Part shown: in pieces, positions 1 to 9,182 of the stretch | Layout: every line of letters starts with the position of its first letter | Numbering within the stretch: position 1 is the first letter of the stretch | Origin: an uncultured Oscillospiraceae bacterium | GTDB taxonomy: Bacteria > Bacillota > Clostridia > Oscillospirales > Acutalibacteraceae | NCBI GenBank assembly: GCA_900541565.1 | Contig: UQKB01000003.1 | Span: 62,001-126,000, forward strand | DNA: 64,000 nt | Direction: 5' to 3' | Notes under the pieces: model-generated | Told to the model about the DNA's origin: nothing | Databases searched by the model: none | Seen by the model: only the letters and a program-made list of their open reading frames with translations | Translations under genes and position numbers: made by a program

Positions 1-966
1 CTGGGCGGTATCTTTTACAATATCCGCCTGTTTATACGCCGGCGTTTGTACTTCTTTCAAAAAATCTGCGGGTGGAAGCGTGTCTGTATCCATATATTCT
101 TCCAATATATCCTTGCAGCAGGTCACAGGCTTTGCGCCCTGCTTGATCAGGCTGTTGGAACCGCCTGTAACGGCGCTGGTAATACTGCCGGGTACCGCAA
201 AAACATCCCTTCCCTGCTCCAAAGCCAAATCCGCCGTAATAAGCGAACCGCTTTTTTCCCCAGCTTCTATAATGACAACGCCGCTGCATAAGCCCGATAT
301 AATCCGGTTGCGCATTGGAAAGTTACGCGCAAGCGGCGGCGTATCCGGAGGGTATTCAGAAACAAGCGCGCCCTGCTTTGTAATCAGGCTGCGCATAGGG
401 GCATTTTCGGGCAAATAGCGGTAATTGATCCCGCAGCCAAGCACACACAGTGTCGTGCCGCCGGCCTGCAAAGCACCCCTGTGCGAGGCGCTGTCAATCC
501 CCCTTGCTCCGCCGCTTACAACCACCGCACCGGCCTGCGTGAGTCCTGCTGCAAACGAAAAGGCTGTACGCACACCCTCCTGCGTTGCCATACGGGTTCC
601 AACAACGGCAATACACAGGCTTTTGTCTATATCCGGCAGCTCCCCCTGGCAATAAAGCACACACGGAGGATTATAAATTTCTTTTAGTCTTTGTGGATAC
701 TGCGGATCTGCAAGCGTTATTATATTGTAATGCAATCTTTCACATCGGTCAATAACCGATCGGCAATTTTCCAGTGAAAACTTTTCAAAAGCGTTAAGCT
801 CAGATTTTGTAAAACAGCCAAGCATACGCTTTTCCGCAATTGATGCCCGGTAAAATTCCTCAGGTGTTTTATAAAAGCGTAAAACCGTTCTGATTTTTGC
901 GCTTCCAAAACCCAATACATGCTGCAGCCATATATAATAAAGTGCATTTTTTTCCATTGCGCTCAT
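1..966 (-). CDS. dprA: DNA processing protein DprA (3' end cut by window edge)
   Basis: DprA/Smf protects single-stranded DNA taken up during transformation and loads RecA onto it. The first 322 codons are open; the gene runs off position 1 without a stop. The N-terminal helical (SAM/HhH-like) region covers about residues 1-70. A Rossmann fold follows, with a VVGTR strand near residue 120, SGGARGIDSASHRGAL near 150, the family motif FPMRNRIISGL near 215 and KSGSLITADLALEQGRDVFA near 240. The start at 966 (ATGA) overlaps the stop of the upstream rRNA methylase by four bases, so the two are translationally coupled. DprA is widespread in clostridia and does not by itself prove competence. Confidence 0.95.
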   Translation of the reverse strand, partial: MSAMEKNALYYIWLQHVLGFGSAKIRTVLRFYKTPEEFYRASIAEKRMLGCFTKSELNAFEKFSLENCRSVIDRCERLHYNIITLADPQYPQRLKEIYNPPCVLYCQGELPDIDKSLCIAVVGTRMATQEGVRTAFSFAAGLTQAGAVVVSGGARGIDSASHRGALQAGGTTLCVLGCGINYRYLPENAPMRSLITKQGALVSEYPPDTPPLARNFPMRNRIISGLCSGVVIIEAGEKSGSLITADLALEQGRDVFAVPGSITSAVTGGSNSLIKQGAKPVTCCKDILEEYMDTDTLPPADFLKEVQTPAYKQADIVKDTAQ

Positions 967-1757
967 CTTTGTCCCCTTACCATTTCCCACATTAAAATAG
1001 AAGCTGCAACCGCGGCATTGAGCGATTCCGCCTTTCCTGGCATGGGGATCGTCACAAGGTCGCTGCAGCAGGAAAGCGCCCGTTGCGTAAGGCCCGCTCC
1101 TTCGTTTCCAATCAGTGCAATATAAGGATTTTTTTCGAAAAAGGATACTTGCGTAATAGCTTTAACGCTTCTGTCCGGTACTGTGCCAAGCACAACCGCT
1201 CCCTTCTGGCGCAGCGCATCTATATACGCAGGGAAATCCTGCACTGTCATAATGGGCAGGCGAAACACCGCCCCCATACTTCCCCGGATGACTTTCGGGC
1301 TGTAAACATCGCAGCAATCTGCCGACAGCAACGCACCATTTATGCCCAAGGCCTCTGCTGTACGAAAGATCGTCCCCATATTGGAAGGGTCCTGCAGTCT
1401 TTCAAGCGCAATATAACAGCCCCCGCGCAGCACAAGCCTTTGCGCGCGCGGCATTTTACAAACACACAAAATCCCCTGCGGCGTTTTTGTGTCGGAAACA
1501 GCCTTCAAAAGCGCATCGGTTAAAAGGTAGGTTTCATCTGCTACAGCCTGTATATTTTGAAAAAGCGCAGGAAACCTGCTTTGAAAATCTGTCGTTGCAA
1601 ACAGGCCTTTGATCTGTACCCCGCTTATAAAAGCGTCTTCACACAGGCGCGCGCCTTCTATAACAAACGCAGACGTCTGCGCTCTGTACTTTGCGCTTTT
1701 TAAAAGTTTCTGTATTTCCTTAAGCCTGGGATTGTCCTTGCTGTGCAATATCTGCAT
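963..1757 (-). CDS. SpoU/TrmH-family 23S rRNA 2'-O-ribose methyltransferase
   Basis: A 264-residue SPOUT (SpoU/TrmH) RNA methyltransferase of the YsgA/RlmB-like group, predicted to 2'-O-methylate rRNA with S-adenosylmethionine. The N-terminal L30e-like substrate-binding domain covers about residues 1-100. The catalytic domain carries motif 1 (LQDPSNMGTIFRTAEALG, near 120-137), motif 2 (IGNEGAGLT, near 217) and motif 3 (SLNAAVAASILMWE, near 243). The exact target nucleotide cannot be read from the sequence. The ATG start has a clear GAGGAGG ribosome site. The gene lies between the rplT terminator and dprA, with which it overlaps by four bases. Confidence 0.93.
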   Translation of the reverse strand: MQILHSKDNPRLKEIQKLLKSAKYRAQTSAFVIEGARLCEDAFISGVQIKGLFATTDFQSRFPALFQNIQAVADETYLLTDALLKAVSDTKTPQGILCVCKMPRAQRLVLRGGCYIALERLQDPSNMGTIFRTAEALGINGALLSADCCDVYSPKVIRGSMGAVFRLPIMTVQDFPAYIDALRQKGAVVLGTVPDRSVKAITQVSFFEKNPYIALIGNEGAGLTQRALSCCSDLVTIPMPGKAESLNAAVAASILMWEMVRGQR

Positions 1758-1814
1758 AATAGCGCGCCTCCTCTTCCGTATAACTTTTGCGAAGGGCGGT
1801 CAGTACGAAAAAGA

Positions 1815-1842
1815 GCGTTTGGGATAAGAAAATCCCAAACGC
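1815..1842 (-). terminator. Terminator of infC-rpmI-rplT
   Basis: An 11-bp perfect stem (GCGTTTGGGAT / ATCCCAAACGC, 6-nt loop) lies just downstream of rplT. On the minus strand it is followed by a T-rich tract (TCTTTTTC). This fits a rho-independent terminator. Confidence 0.8.
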
Positions 1843-1858
1843 AACGAATACTTTTCTA

Positions 1859-2209
1859 TTAAGCGTTCTTTGCCTGCTCCACAAGCTTTGCAAAGGCAGC
1901 AGGGTCAGAAATTGCAATTTCAGACAGCATTTTCCTGTTGAGCGTAACGCCCGCCTTTTTCAGTCCGTTCATAAATGTAGAATAATTCACACCGTTGATG
2001 CGGCAGGCGGCGGATATACGGGTAATCCACAAGCGGCGAAAATCTCTTTTTCTGTGCTTACGGCCAATATATGCGTAATTGCCGCTTTTCATAACAGCCT
2101 GTTTGGCCATTTTAAAATGCTTGCTCTTTGCGCCCCAGTAGCCCTTTGCAAGCTTTAATACCTTTTTCCTTCTTTTGCGCGTCATCATCGCACCTTTTAC
2201 ACGTGCCAT
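1859..2209 (-). CDS. rplT: 50S ribosomal protein L20
   Basis: Ribosomal protein L20, 116 residues, the normal length. It binds 23S rRNA early in large-subunit assembly. The N-terminal basic extension ([22 protein letters not shown]) and the globular domain with the [16 protein letters not shown] segment are unmistakable. It is the last gene of infC-rpmI-rplT. In Bacillus subtilis L20 represses this operon by binding the infC leader; a long leader with a hairpin is present here too, so the same autoregulation is likely but not shown. Confidence 0.98.
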   Translation of the reverse strand: MARVKGAMMTRKRRKKVLKLAKGYWGAKSKHFKMAKQAVMKSGNYAYIGRKHRKRDFRRLWITRISAACRINGVNYSTFMNGLKKAGVTLNRKMLSEIAISDPAAFAKLVEQAKNA

Positions 2210-2246
2210 TTTATCGTACCTCCGTTTAATTGTTCATTTAAATGCA

Positions 2247-2444
2247 TTATTTGTAGGGAATCAGCCTTTTTACCTGTGCGACATTGGTCTTATCTGCAAC
2301 TGTCGTCTTCCTCAACCCTCTTTTGCGTTTTGTGGTCTTTTTATTAAGGATATGGCTTTTGTTTGCATGCGCGCGGATGACCTTACCGTTTTTGGAAAGC
2401 TTAAAGCGCTTTTTAGCACCGCTATGTGTTTTAATTTTAGGCAT
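2247..2444 (-). CDS. rpmI: 50S ribosomal protein L35
   Basis: Ribosomal protein L35, 65 residues, full length. It has the expected [17 protein letters not shown] start and a very basic centre ([14 protein letters not shown]). It sits between infC and rplT in the canonical order, 23 bases from infC and 37 bases from rplT, and is surely co-transcribed with both. Confidence 0.98.
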   Translation of the reverse strand: MPKIKTHSGAKKRFKLSKNGKVIRAHANKSHILNKKTTKRKRGLRKTTVADKTNVAQVKRLIPYK

Positions 2445-2467
2445 AATATTTGTCCTCCTTAAAAGTT

Positions 2468-2986
2468 TTACTTTGTGGGCTTTGGCGCAAGGAACATCAG
2501 CATATTGCGTCCTTCGAGCTTGGCGGGCTTTTCTATGTTCGCAACCTCTTCGCAGGCCAGGGCAAACCGCTTCATAATTTCATACCCCAACTCCGGATGG
2601 CCCATTTCTCTCCCTCTGAAGCGGATCGAAACCTTTACCTTATCGCCGCTTTTGATAAAGCGCAGAGCATGGGAAAGCTTTGTGTTGAAATCATGCGTGT
2701 CTATATTGAGGGAAAGGCGAATCTCCTTTACCTCTACAACGCGCTGATTCTTCCGGGCTTCTTTTTCCCTTTTTGCCTGTTCAAAACGGTATTTCCCGTA
2801 ATCCATAATCTTGCACACGGGCGGCGTAGCCTGCGGCGCGATTTTCACCAGGTCAAGGTTTTGCTCCATTGCCAGCGCAAGCGCCTTGCTTGCAGGCATA
2901 ATCCCCATCTGTGAGCCGTCGTTACCGATCACCCTAAGTTCTTTTTCCCGAATTTCATCATTAATCTGCAGTTCCTTGTTGCTAAT
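2468..2986 (-). CDS. infC: Translation initiation factor IF-3 (ATT start)
   Basis: IF-3 binds the 30S subunit, blocks premature 50S joining and checks the initiator tRNA and start codon. I place the start at the ATT codon at 2984-2986, giving 172 residues beginning [16 protein letters not shown]. This restores the conserved N-terminal segment before [12 protein letters not shown] strong GGAGG lies nine bases upstream, and no ATG, GTG or TTG with a good ribosome site is nearby. ATT or ATC starts are a conserved feature of infC, because IF-3 discriminates against them and so limits its own synthesis. The motif [19 protein letters not shown] and the C-terminal domain are normal. First gene of infC-rpmI-rplT. 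Confidence 0.95.
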   Translation of the reverse strand: MSNKELQINDEIREKELRVIGNDGSQMGIMPASKALALAMEQNLDLVKIAPQATPPVCKIMDYGKYRFEQAKREKEARKNQRVVEVKEIRLSLNIDTHDFNTKLSHALRFIKSGDKVKVSIRFRGREMGHPELGYEIMKRFALACEEVANIEKPAKLEGRNMLMFLAPKPTK

Positions 2987-3148
2987 GGTTAAGCACCTCC
3001 AAAGTCGTTGTTAAAAATAAGAATGCGGGCAGAATACTCCGCCCGCAACAATACACGCAAAAATACCGTTGGTCTGATTTTCCCGCTGTATTGACCCATG
3101 CAGACGGAACTCCATAGGTGAAGGCATAACTGCCCTGCTTTATTTTTC
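2987..3148 (-). promoter_or_regulatory. infC leader with terminator-like hairpin (probable L20 leader)
   Basis: About 160 bases of untranslated leader separate the predicted transcription start from the infC ATT codon. It contains a GC-rich hairpin (GCGGGC at 3025-3030 pairing with GCCCGC at 3041-3046) followed on the minus strand by ATTCTTATTTTTAAC, which resembles an intrinsic terminator. In Bacillus the infC leader is an L20-responsive attenuator. Assignment to the L20 type rests on position and this hairpin, not on a full structural match. Confidence 0.5.
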
Positions 3149-3154
3149 CTAAAT

Positions 3155-3183
3155 ATTGTAACAGAAAGCCTTCTGGTTGTCAA
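3155..3183 (-). promoter_or_regulatory. Sigma-A promoter of infC operon
   Basis: TTGACA (3178-3183) and TACAAT (3155-3160) are separated by exactly 17 bases on the minus strand, a near-consensus vegetative promoter. The -35 box overlaps the stop codon of the upstream glycerophosphotransferase-like gene. Confidence 0.8.
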
Positions 3184-5951
3184 GCTTCTTTTTTTCTTAA
3201 CTTGTCTTTATCAACCTGCTCCTGATATGCTAGTATCTGCGCATAAATTCGCTGACAATTGTTGTGATCATGAAAATGGTAAAAATCGTCCACCCGTTTT
3301 ATATATTTTTCCTTCATACGGCAGTCGTTTTCCATATATTCGCACAGCAAATCGACCAGCTGGTCGCTTTCCGTACAAATTTCCCCAAATCCCATTGTGT
3401 CGTAAAAAAAGCAGCCGTCTTCGTAATGCGCCGGCAATTGCGACGGATGAAAATACACCAGCGGCTTTTTCATGTACGCAAAGTCAAACTGAACGCCGGA
3501 ATAGTCCGTTACCATCAAATCAGACTGGGTTAAAATCTTTTCATAGCTCAGATCGCCAACCGAGGGGATTACTTCCACATCCTCCGGCGGTGTAAAATCG
3601 TCGGCCTGCGCGCTGAGGATCGGATGCAGCAGATATTTAATTTTATATCCGGTTCTCCTTGCGGTAGCCAGCAGCTTTTCGTTGTTGATCAGGCCGTTAT
3701 ATATCTGATAATACACCGTATGCCGGAACTCCGGGTTATATTCCCTTTGTACGCCCTCGCTGGAAGTAACCGGCATAGCGTTGTACATACGCCATGTCGG
3801 CGACAATAAAATCTGCCGCTTACTGTCCGATACCAGTCCGTCGTATCTTCCAATCCCGGTAATTCTCAGCGCATCAAACCCCTTGTAATTATACGCATGG
3901 TGCAGAAGATTCTGTTCTTCATACCGGGACGCCAAAAAATACAGCTTGGTATTGTCAATAATTCTTTGCTGCGCCATCGCGCATTTTTGCACAGTCAGGC
4001 CATGCTGCAGGCACATCGACCCAAAATTACACAGCCCCCTTATAAAACGGGAGCGGTCCATATTATACCCATTAAACGGAAAAAGGTTCGAATTTGTAAT
4101 CAATAGAATATCCGCGTGCAAAAACGCCAGCCTATGCCAGAGCGATTTATTCACAAGCGGCTTGTACCCATCTGCCACCAGGTTTTTATAATCGGACGTT
4201 TCCTTATCAATGACATAATATTTTGTAATCCCGTCGCGAAGCTTTGCGGTCTTTCTGTACAGATATTCGCAGCTGTCGCCGCCCTTATACATTTTATCAT
4301 ACATCAGCCAGATTTTTTTCCGCAGAAACAGCGGCTTTGTCACATCATATAAAAGGCGCAGCAAAAAGTATTTCTTGCTCTCCATAAAAAGCTCGGGAAG
4401 GAAGCGCAGCTCCAGCCCCCAAGTTTTCAACGCACTTGCACGCCGAATCATTAATTCGCGCTCTGTAATCAGGTAGCGTGCATAATACCGGTTAAACCGC
4501 CAATAAGAATGCTTTGGCTTTAGTGTAAGCTTGGCCCAGTGGTGCAAAAAAGAAAAGTGCAGCTTAACCTTTGTCTGGTTGACAGTTGCATAAAATGCAA
4601 GCGTCTGTACCTGGCTTGACGGATCCAACGGGAATTCTATATGAAACGTAAATTTCTTATACGCGCTTATGCCAAAATATTTTGTAAGGGAGTAGCGGTC
4701 GTTATTTTCCAGCACATAATTCTTCCCGCAAAAGCAAGCGGTCAACCGAAGGTTCTTTGCTATAAACACATTGCGAAAAGAGCCGTCTATCTTAAGCTTT
4801 CCATCCGAGTAATCCATCACATGTATGCCCAGGCGCATGGAAGTAAGATTGGACAAATGAATTTTATGCAGGTTCAGATAAGCCTCTTGATTGCCTTCTA
4901 CATGTATAAGCGGAAGCTGGTCGGTCTGTTCCTTTATATGCATAAACATCAAAGCTGCTTCCAGGCTATAGTGTATAGATTTATATTTATTTTTATTCAA
5001 AATATACCGGTCGTCGGTACGCAGCAAAACCTTCCGGACAAGCTCCAGGTATGCCTCCAGTTCCTGCTGGTCCATAGTTTTTTTATTGCGGTTATTCATG
5101 TTCGAAAGAAAGCGCGACTGTAAATAGTACATGGTATGAAAATGTACAAAACCGGGAATTTCGCCAATTTGCGCTTCACAATAATCAAGCAGCGGCAGCA
5201 AAAAGGTTTCTATGGAATGCGCATACCAATCTTTAAAGTTTGCAGGCAGATGATACAGGTAATTGTCCTCCTGCGGCATAAAATAATTATACCTTGCTTG
5301 TGATGCCGTTGCATAAAATGGAACCTTTAAAAAGAGCTTTAAAAGAAAATCCTGCGCATATTCATAAGGTAAGCTTGCGTTGAGGTCTGCATTGCGCAGC
5401 ACATTTGTTTTAAACACTGCCGCATGCAAAGATGTGTGTATAAGATTCGGTGTTTCTGTCAGGTCTATCAGTTCCGGCCTGTCAAAACGCTGCTCGTTTA
5501 AAACGCTTTCCTCTTCCCGGTTTAACGAAGGGTTAAAGCAAAATGCGCGCACCGCCACAAACGGAACAGCGGGATGCCTGCTAAATTGCATAAAGCAATC
5601 CGACGCAAAATCGGCGCTGACCGTATCGCCGCAGTTTAAAATTGCAAGAAAGGGATTTTTCACAGCCTTCAATCCCTGTTTCAAAGCCATAGCCATGTGC
5701 GGTTTTTGTGAAAAAGCAAATTGAACAACATGGGTATTTGGTGCCGACAAATTGGATAAGAGCTCTTTTTTCTGCATGCTTTCCGTACAATCGACTATCA
5801 CAATCTGCACATCGCTGTCTACCCGTATGTCTTTTTGATGCAAAACGCTGTCCACAGTATTAGAAAGCATTTCACAGTTTTCATCAAATACAGGGATCAT
5901 AAAAGACAGTCTGTACACTGTCTGCACCCTTTCCTTATCATTTCTCCTCAT
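3180..5951 (-). CDS. Glycosyltransferase / CDP-glycerol glycerophosphotransferase fusion (TagF-like)
   Basis: A 923-residue enzyme with two parts. Residues about 12-230 are a GT-A family 2 glycosyltransferase fold (LSFMIPVFDENCEMLSNT, NCGD near 108). Residues about 550-905 match the CDP-glycerol:poly(glycerophosphate) glycerophosphotransferase family, with LLSPTWR and the family-typical block TDYSGVQFDFAYMKKPLVYF near residue 830. The middle region is not assigned. The likely role is making or modifying a glycerol-phosphate or other phosphodiester-linked surface glycan at the inner membrane face. It stands alone between terminators with its own promoter (5996-6023). Acceptor and donor cannot be deduced. 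The GT2 gene at 13.6 kb could act on similar material. Confidence 0.85.
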   Translation of the reverse strand: MRRNDKERVQTVYRLSFMIPVFDENCEMLSNTVDSVLHQKDIRVDSDVQIVIVDCTESMQKKELLSNLSAPNTHVVQFAFSQKPHMAMALKQGLKAVKNPFLAILNCGDTVSADFASDCFMQFSRHPAVPFVAVRAFCFNPSLNREEESVLNEQRFDRPELIDLTETPNLIHTSLHAAVFKTNVLRNADLNASLPYEYAQDFLLKLFLKVPFYATASQARYNYFMPQEDNYLYHLPANFKDWYAHSIETFLLPLLDYCEAQIGEIPGFVHFHTMYYLQSRFLSNMNNRNKKTMDQQELEAYLELVRKVLLRTDDRYILNKNKYKSIHYSLEAALMFMHIKEQTDQLPLIHVEGNQEAYLNLHKIHLSNLTSMRLGIHVMDYSDGKLKIDGSFRNVFIAKNLRLTACFCGKNYVLENNDRYSLTKYFGISAYKKFTFHIEFPLDPSSQVQTLAFYATVNQTKVKLHFSFLHHWAKLTLKPKHSYWRFNRYYARYLITERELMIRRASALKTWGLELRFLPELFMESKKYFLLRLLYDVTKPLFLRKKIWLMYDKMYKGGDSCEYLYRKTAKLRDGITKYYVIDKETSDYKNLVADGYKPLVNKSLWHRLAFLHADILLITNSNLFPFNGYNMDRSRFIRGLCNFGSMCLQHGLTVQKCAMAQQRIIDNTKLYFLASRYEEQNLLHHAYNYKGFDALRITGIGRYDGLVSDSKRQILLSPTWRMYNAMPVTSSEGVQREYNPEFRHTVYYQIYNGLINNEKLLATARRTGYKIKYLLHPILSAQADDFTPPEDVEVIPSVGDLSYEKILTQSDLMVTDYSGVQFDFAYMKKPLVYFHPSQLPAHYEDGCFFYDTMGFGEICTESDQLVDLLCEYMENDCRMKEKYIKRVDDFYHFHDHNNCQRIYAQILAYQEQVDKDKLRKKEA

Positions 5952-6219
5952 AATTCAACCTCAATAAATTCGTATATTCAAAACCAATGCTAATTATTAT
6001 AACACAATTCTGTTAATTTGCAACTTGACAAAAATCCAGAAAAGGCAAAGCAAAGCGCAAAGCTTTCTTATTTTTTAACACGGATCAATCATAAACGGCT
6101 TTCCCGCACTTCTATGCAATCCGGCATGTAGTATTCCCATATTTATTCTTATATTGCTTGTATGTACACAGCCCTGTTAAAAAACGCATATAATAAGCAC
6201 AAATCTCCGTTTTAACAGC
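5952..6219. other. Intergenic region with promoter only
   Basis: About 270 bases between the TagF-like gene and the spoIIIA terminator. Apart from the promoter at 5996-6023 I see no gene, repeat or structured RNA. Confidence 0.6.
5996..6023 (-). promoter_or_regulatory. Sigma-A promoter of the TagF-like gene
   Basis: TTGCAA (6018-6023), 16-base spacer and a perfect TATAAT (5996-6001) on the minus strand, about 45 bases before the start codon. Confidence 0.65.
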
Positions 6220-6259
6220 AAAAGCAGGGCGCCGCCTTATAAAGCGGCGCCCTGCTTTT
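6220..6259 (-). terminator. Terminator of the spoIIIA operon
   Basis: A perfect 16-bp stem (AAAAGCAGGGCGCCGC and its complement, 8-nt loop) begins just after the spoIIIAH stop. The stem ends in T residues on the minus strand. It is symmetric and could stop transcription from both sides. Confidence 0.85.
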
Positions 6260-6275
6260 GAAGCAATTGTCAATA

Positions 6276-6869
6276 TCAGGCCTCTGTAATTTTTATATTT
6301 TCAAAATCAATACCGGATTGCCCGTTTACAATATCCTTGATGACAATCACCTTGTCATCGCTCAATTCCCCTTTGCAAACCACAACGCTGCACTCCCCGT
6401 TTTGTATAAAAGCAAAACATTCCGTAAAACCCTTTGCTTTTATCAGGCTTTCTATATTGGTTTGCTGCTCCATAATCTTTGCAATCTCCGCCGCCTGGGC
6501 AACGGCTTCTGCCTTTGCCTCTTCAGAAGAGGAAGCCGCCTCAATCACTTCCTTTGCAAGGTCTGTAATTTCATCCTGTGTTTTTTGGCGTTCCACCTTG
6601 CTCTGGGCAAAATATGCAAGCGAATCCTCATTTGCCGTTACCGTACTTTCCTGTGTTTTGCTGCTTTCGCTGCTTTCATTCTCTTCTTTGTCCGCCGTTT
6701 TGTCTGTAGAGTTATTTACAAACTGCGCCTGGCCCAACTCTTTTGCAGTACCGGAGGTCGTTGCAGTCAACAGCTCCTCGTTCCCCGCAAACTGCCAATT
6801 CAGATACACTGCCGCTCCTAACGCTACCACCAACGCTGCCAAAACAAGCTGTCTTTTCCCAAATTTCAT
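6276..6869 (-). CDS. spoIIIAH: Stage III sporulation protein AH
   Basis: SpoIIIAH is a mother-cell membrane protein whose extracellular YscJ/FliF-like domain meets forespore SpoIIQ, joining the two membranes in the feeding-channel complex. This 197-residue protein has one N-terminal membrane helix (about 9-26), a Ser/Glu/Thr-rich linker, and a C-terminal alpha/beta domain (about 85-197). It ends the eight-gene spoIIIA operon, 16 bases after spoIIIAG, and is followed by a strong terminator. The linker region is poorly conserved in the family; identity rests on the C-terminal domain and operon position. Confidence 0.93.
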   Translation of the reverse strand: MKFGKRQLVLAALVVALGAAVYLNWQFAGNEELLTATTSGTAKELGQAQFVNNSTDKTADKEENESSESSKTQESTVTANEDSLAYFAQSKVERQKTQDEITDLAKEVIEAASSSEEAKAEAVAQAAEIAKIMEQQTNIESLIKAKGFTECFAFIQNGECSVVVCKGELSDDKVIVIKDIVNGQSGIDFENIKITEA

Positions 6870-6885
6870 TTCTATGTCCTCCTTG

Positions 6886-7473
6886 TTAATTTGAAAGTTT
6901 TGTTACACAAACCTGTGCTGTTGATATGTCAAGCGCTTTTGTCACTGCCTCAAGCACCCTTTGCTGTACCAGTATATCACCGCCGCCGTCGCACACGACA
7001 AGCACGCCACGTATTTTAGGCTGAATTTCCTTAAGAATAATCGCCTGTTCCGTTCCGTCGGACAGACGTACCGTTATGTAATTTTTTTCCATGTCGCTTG
7101 ATTGCCCGCTTTTGTTGCTTTCCTCATTGCTGTCATCCGACTGGTTAACGCTTTCCTTTTCATTGGCAAGATACACATATTCCTCGCTGCTGTCGACCGT
7201 AACAAGAATTTTTGTCGTGCCCGCCCCCTCTATGGAAGCGATCATATCCGCCAAAAGCTGTTCTGTTTCCTGTTTGTACTGGGCAATGGATTGTGAGCCT
7301 GTTATCACCGTCTGTGTATCCTGCTGCGGCGTGCTGCTTCTCTCAAAAAAATTGGAAAGGAAAATCAGCGCAATTCCAACAAACCCGGCTATGATGATCA
7401 TTTTTTTATATTTATCTTCTGCCAGAAAACGGCGAACCTTGTTTTCGAGCTTTTCCTTTTTTTCTCCGCTCAT
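6886..7473 (-). CDS. spoIIIAG: Stage III sporulation protein AG
   Basis: SpoIIIAG forms a large ring in the intermembrane space between mother cell and forespore. The 195-residue protein has an N-terminal cytoplasmic stretch, one membrane helix (about 24-42), and an extracellular ring-building domain. The KPKIRGVLVVCDGGGD segment (near 152) and the ALDISTAQVCVTKL end match the family. A Ser/Asn/Glu-rich insert lies at about 105-128. It sits 26 bases downstream of spoIIIAF in the operon and is predicted to be sigma-E dependent. Confidence 0.95.
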   Translation of the reverse strand: MSGEKKEKLENKVRRFLAEDKYKKMIIIAGFVGIALIFLSNFFERSSTPQQDTQTVITGSQSIAQYKQETEQLLADMIASIEGAGTTKILVTVDSSEEYVYLANEKESVNQSDDSNEESNKSGQSSDMEKNYITVRLSDGTEQAIILKEIQPKIRGVLVVCDGGGDILVQQRVLEAVTKALDISTAQVCVTKLSN

Positions 7474-7499
7474 GGAGCTTTCTCCCTTTCTTTTTTCAT

Positions 7500-7994
7500 T
7501 TATCCGGCCAAGTTGCCACTCTCTACAATTTTTATCTTTGTATCCAGTCCCAGTTCTTCTTCAATCGCAGTTTTTATTTTTAACTGCTGTTCCTTGTACT
7601 CCGGCTTTATAGAAACCGTAACCAATATAATAGATATGCGCCCGTCCTCGTCGCTATCCATTGTAAGCTCTATTTTTTCCGCTTTGGCACCTGTTTTTTC
7701 CATGCATGCTTCCACAAGGCTTATCACGCTTGCCTTGGCAACCTGCTGCGATTGCTCCTCTACTTCCTTTGAAAACTGCGTGTTTGTGCTGCTGTCAAAG
7801 TCTATGCTTTGTATTTGCCTGTTTATGCCTTGTACCATATTGCCTGCCGGGAAAAGCACGGCGCACAGCATGAACGCACCCAAAACAAAGCGCAGAATTT
7901 TATCCATGGAGCCGCTTGGGGCCATTAGCTCCAACAGCAGCCCGGCAGCAGCACATATGCATATTGCAATTGCCCAGGAGGCTACCGCGTCCAT
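7500..7994 (-). CDS. spoIIIAF: Stage III sporulation protein AF
   Basis: SpoIIIAF has two N-terminal membrane helices (about residues 5-25 and 34-52) and a ring-forming domain. The 164-residue length is somewhat shorter than in Bacillus. The sequence MDKILRFVLGAFMLCAVL is typical of the family. The start codon directly abuts the spoIIIAE stop (7994/7995), so translation is probably coupled. Member of the SpoIIIA-SpoIIQ channel that supports late forespore gene expression. Confidence 0.93.
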   Translation of the reverse strand: MDAVASWAIAICICAAAGLLLELMAPSGSMDKILRFVLGAFMLCAVLFPAGNMVQGINRQIQSIDFDSSTNTQFSKEVEEQSQQVAKASVISLVEACMEKTGAKAEKIELTMDSDEDGRISIILVTVSIKPEYKEQQLKIKTAIEEELGLDTKIKIVESGNLAG

Positions 7995-9152
7995 TTAGCT
8001 TCCCCCTATCATCAAAATGATTGCGGCCGATATAATAAACACCGTCATGCAGCAAAGCAAGATAGCAACAATGGTACTTATCACCTTGCTGGCCGCACGC
8101 AGCAGCGCGCAGGGCTGTGTAAGACCAAACACGTCTCCGGCTGCGGCGCATACATGAATGCTGAAAAGCCAAACCAGGCACTCCAAAATCATTGGCAAAA
8201 AAATAACGGCCGCGCCCAGTATGGCAAAAACACCAATTCCGGATTTTAGCATTTTCAGGCAGCTTTGTACTGTTAAAAACGCGTCGCTTAACGCACCGCC
8301 CACTACAGGGACAAAGCTGCTGATTGCAAAGCGGGCGGCGCGTACGCTGGTTGTATCCGCCGCAGCGCCCAGCATGGTTTGAAAAGTCAAGACGGATACA
8401 AACACAGACATAACAAACGCAAGCACCCATTTTACAACCTTGTTGCAAAGGCCGCAAATGCCTTTAAGATTGATACGCTGTGAAATGGAGCTGACGATCG
8501 ACATCCCTAAAAAGATATTTAATAAAGGCACCAAGACGTTAGAGGAAACCTGTGTTACCACCTGTCCGGCTCCCATCATCAGCGTATAGTACGAGGCGCC
8601 GCTGACCGCTTGTCCCGCAGCGATCATAACGCCGACCATCACCGGTATGTAAAGCAGCATAAAGCCGGAAGCCGTTACAATAACCTGTGCACTTTTTTCA
8701 ATGGCTTCCACAATTGGATAAACCAGAACGCCGCATATACATAGTGTACTGACTATACCAATGATCCCACCAAGTGGTTTTTCTCCAAAAGAAAGTTTTA
8801 AGCCGTCTGCCAGTGCACATAGAAGCATCAGTGCAAGCACCTGCGCCATTGCAAGTGCCGGCGTCTGTCCGTTTTCCCCAAGCATTTGCATGATCTGTGA
8901 AAAAACAGCTCCAAAGCTCAGGGCATTGAGCTCCCTCCAGTCGGGCGATTCCACGCCCAGCTCCTCCAAATTGCGCTGTGCCTGTGGGGGGAGTTCGTCA
9001 AACAGTTCCTCTGCACCGCTGTTTTTCAGCTGCTCATCATAAATTTCATCTACATTTTGCGGCTGTTCGTCTGCCTCATAAGCCTGCACATGTATCTGCG
9101 AACACAGGAAAATTAAGAGCAAAATCAAAACAGCAGCACCTGTTTTTTTCAT
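7995..9152 (-). CDS. spoIIIAE: Stage III sporulation protein AE
   Basis: SpoIIIAE is the large polytopic membrane protein of the spoIIIA channel. The 385-residue protein has a signal-like first helix (residues 4-22), a hydrophilic segment to about 90, and then many membrane helices to the C-terminus. The length and the internal pattern (LYIPVMVGVMIAAGQAVSGASYY; SFVPVVGGALSDAFLTVQSC) match the family. It lies 30 bases after spoIIIAD and abuts spoIIIAF. Confidence 0.95.
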   Translation of the reverse strand: MKKTGAAVLILLLIFLCSQIHVQAYEADEQPQNVDEIYDEQLKNSGAEELFDELPPQAQRNLEELGVESPDWRELNALSFGAVFSQIMQMLGENGQTPALAMAQVLALMLLCALADGLKLSFGEKPLGGIIGIVSTLCICGVLVYPIVEAIEKSAQVIVTASGFMLLYIPVMVGVMIAAGQAVSGASYYTLMMGAGQVVTQVSSNVLVPLLNIFLGMSIVSSISQRINLKGICGLCNKVVKWVLAFVMSVFVSVLTFQTMLGAAADTTSVRAARFAISSFVPVVGGALSDAFLTVQSCLKMLKSGIGVFAILGAAVIFLPMILECLVWLFSIHVCAAAGDVFGLTQPCALLRAASKVISTIVAILLCCMTVFIISAAIILMIGGS

Positions 9153-9182
9153 ATTTTTAAGTCCTTTTCTGTTTATCCTTCT

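Noticed and set aside
2450..2914. Long open frame on the plus strand opposite infC
   Set aside because: It is the antisense shadow of a strongly supported gene, has no ribosome site and no recognisable protein family.
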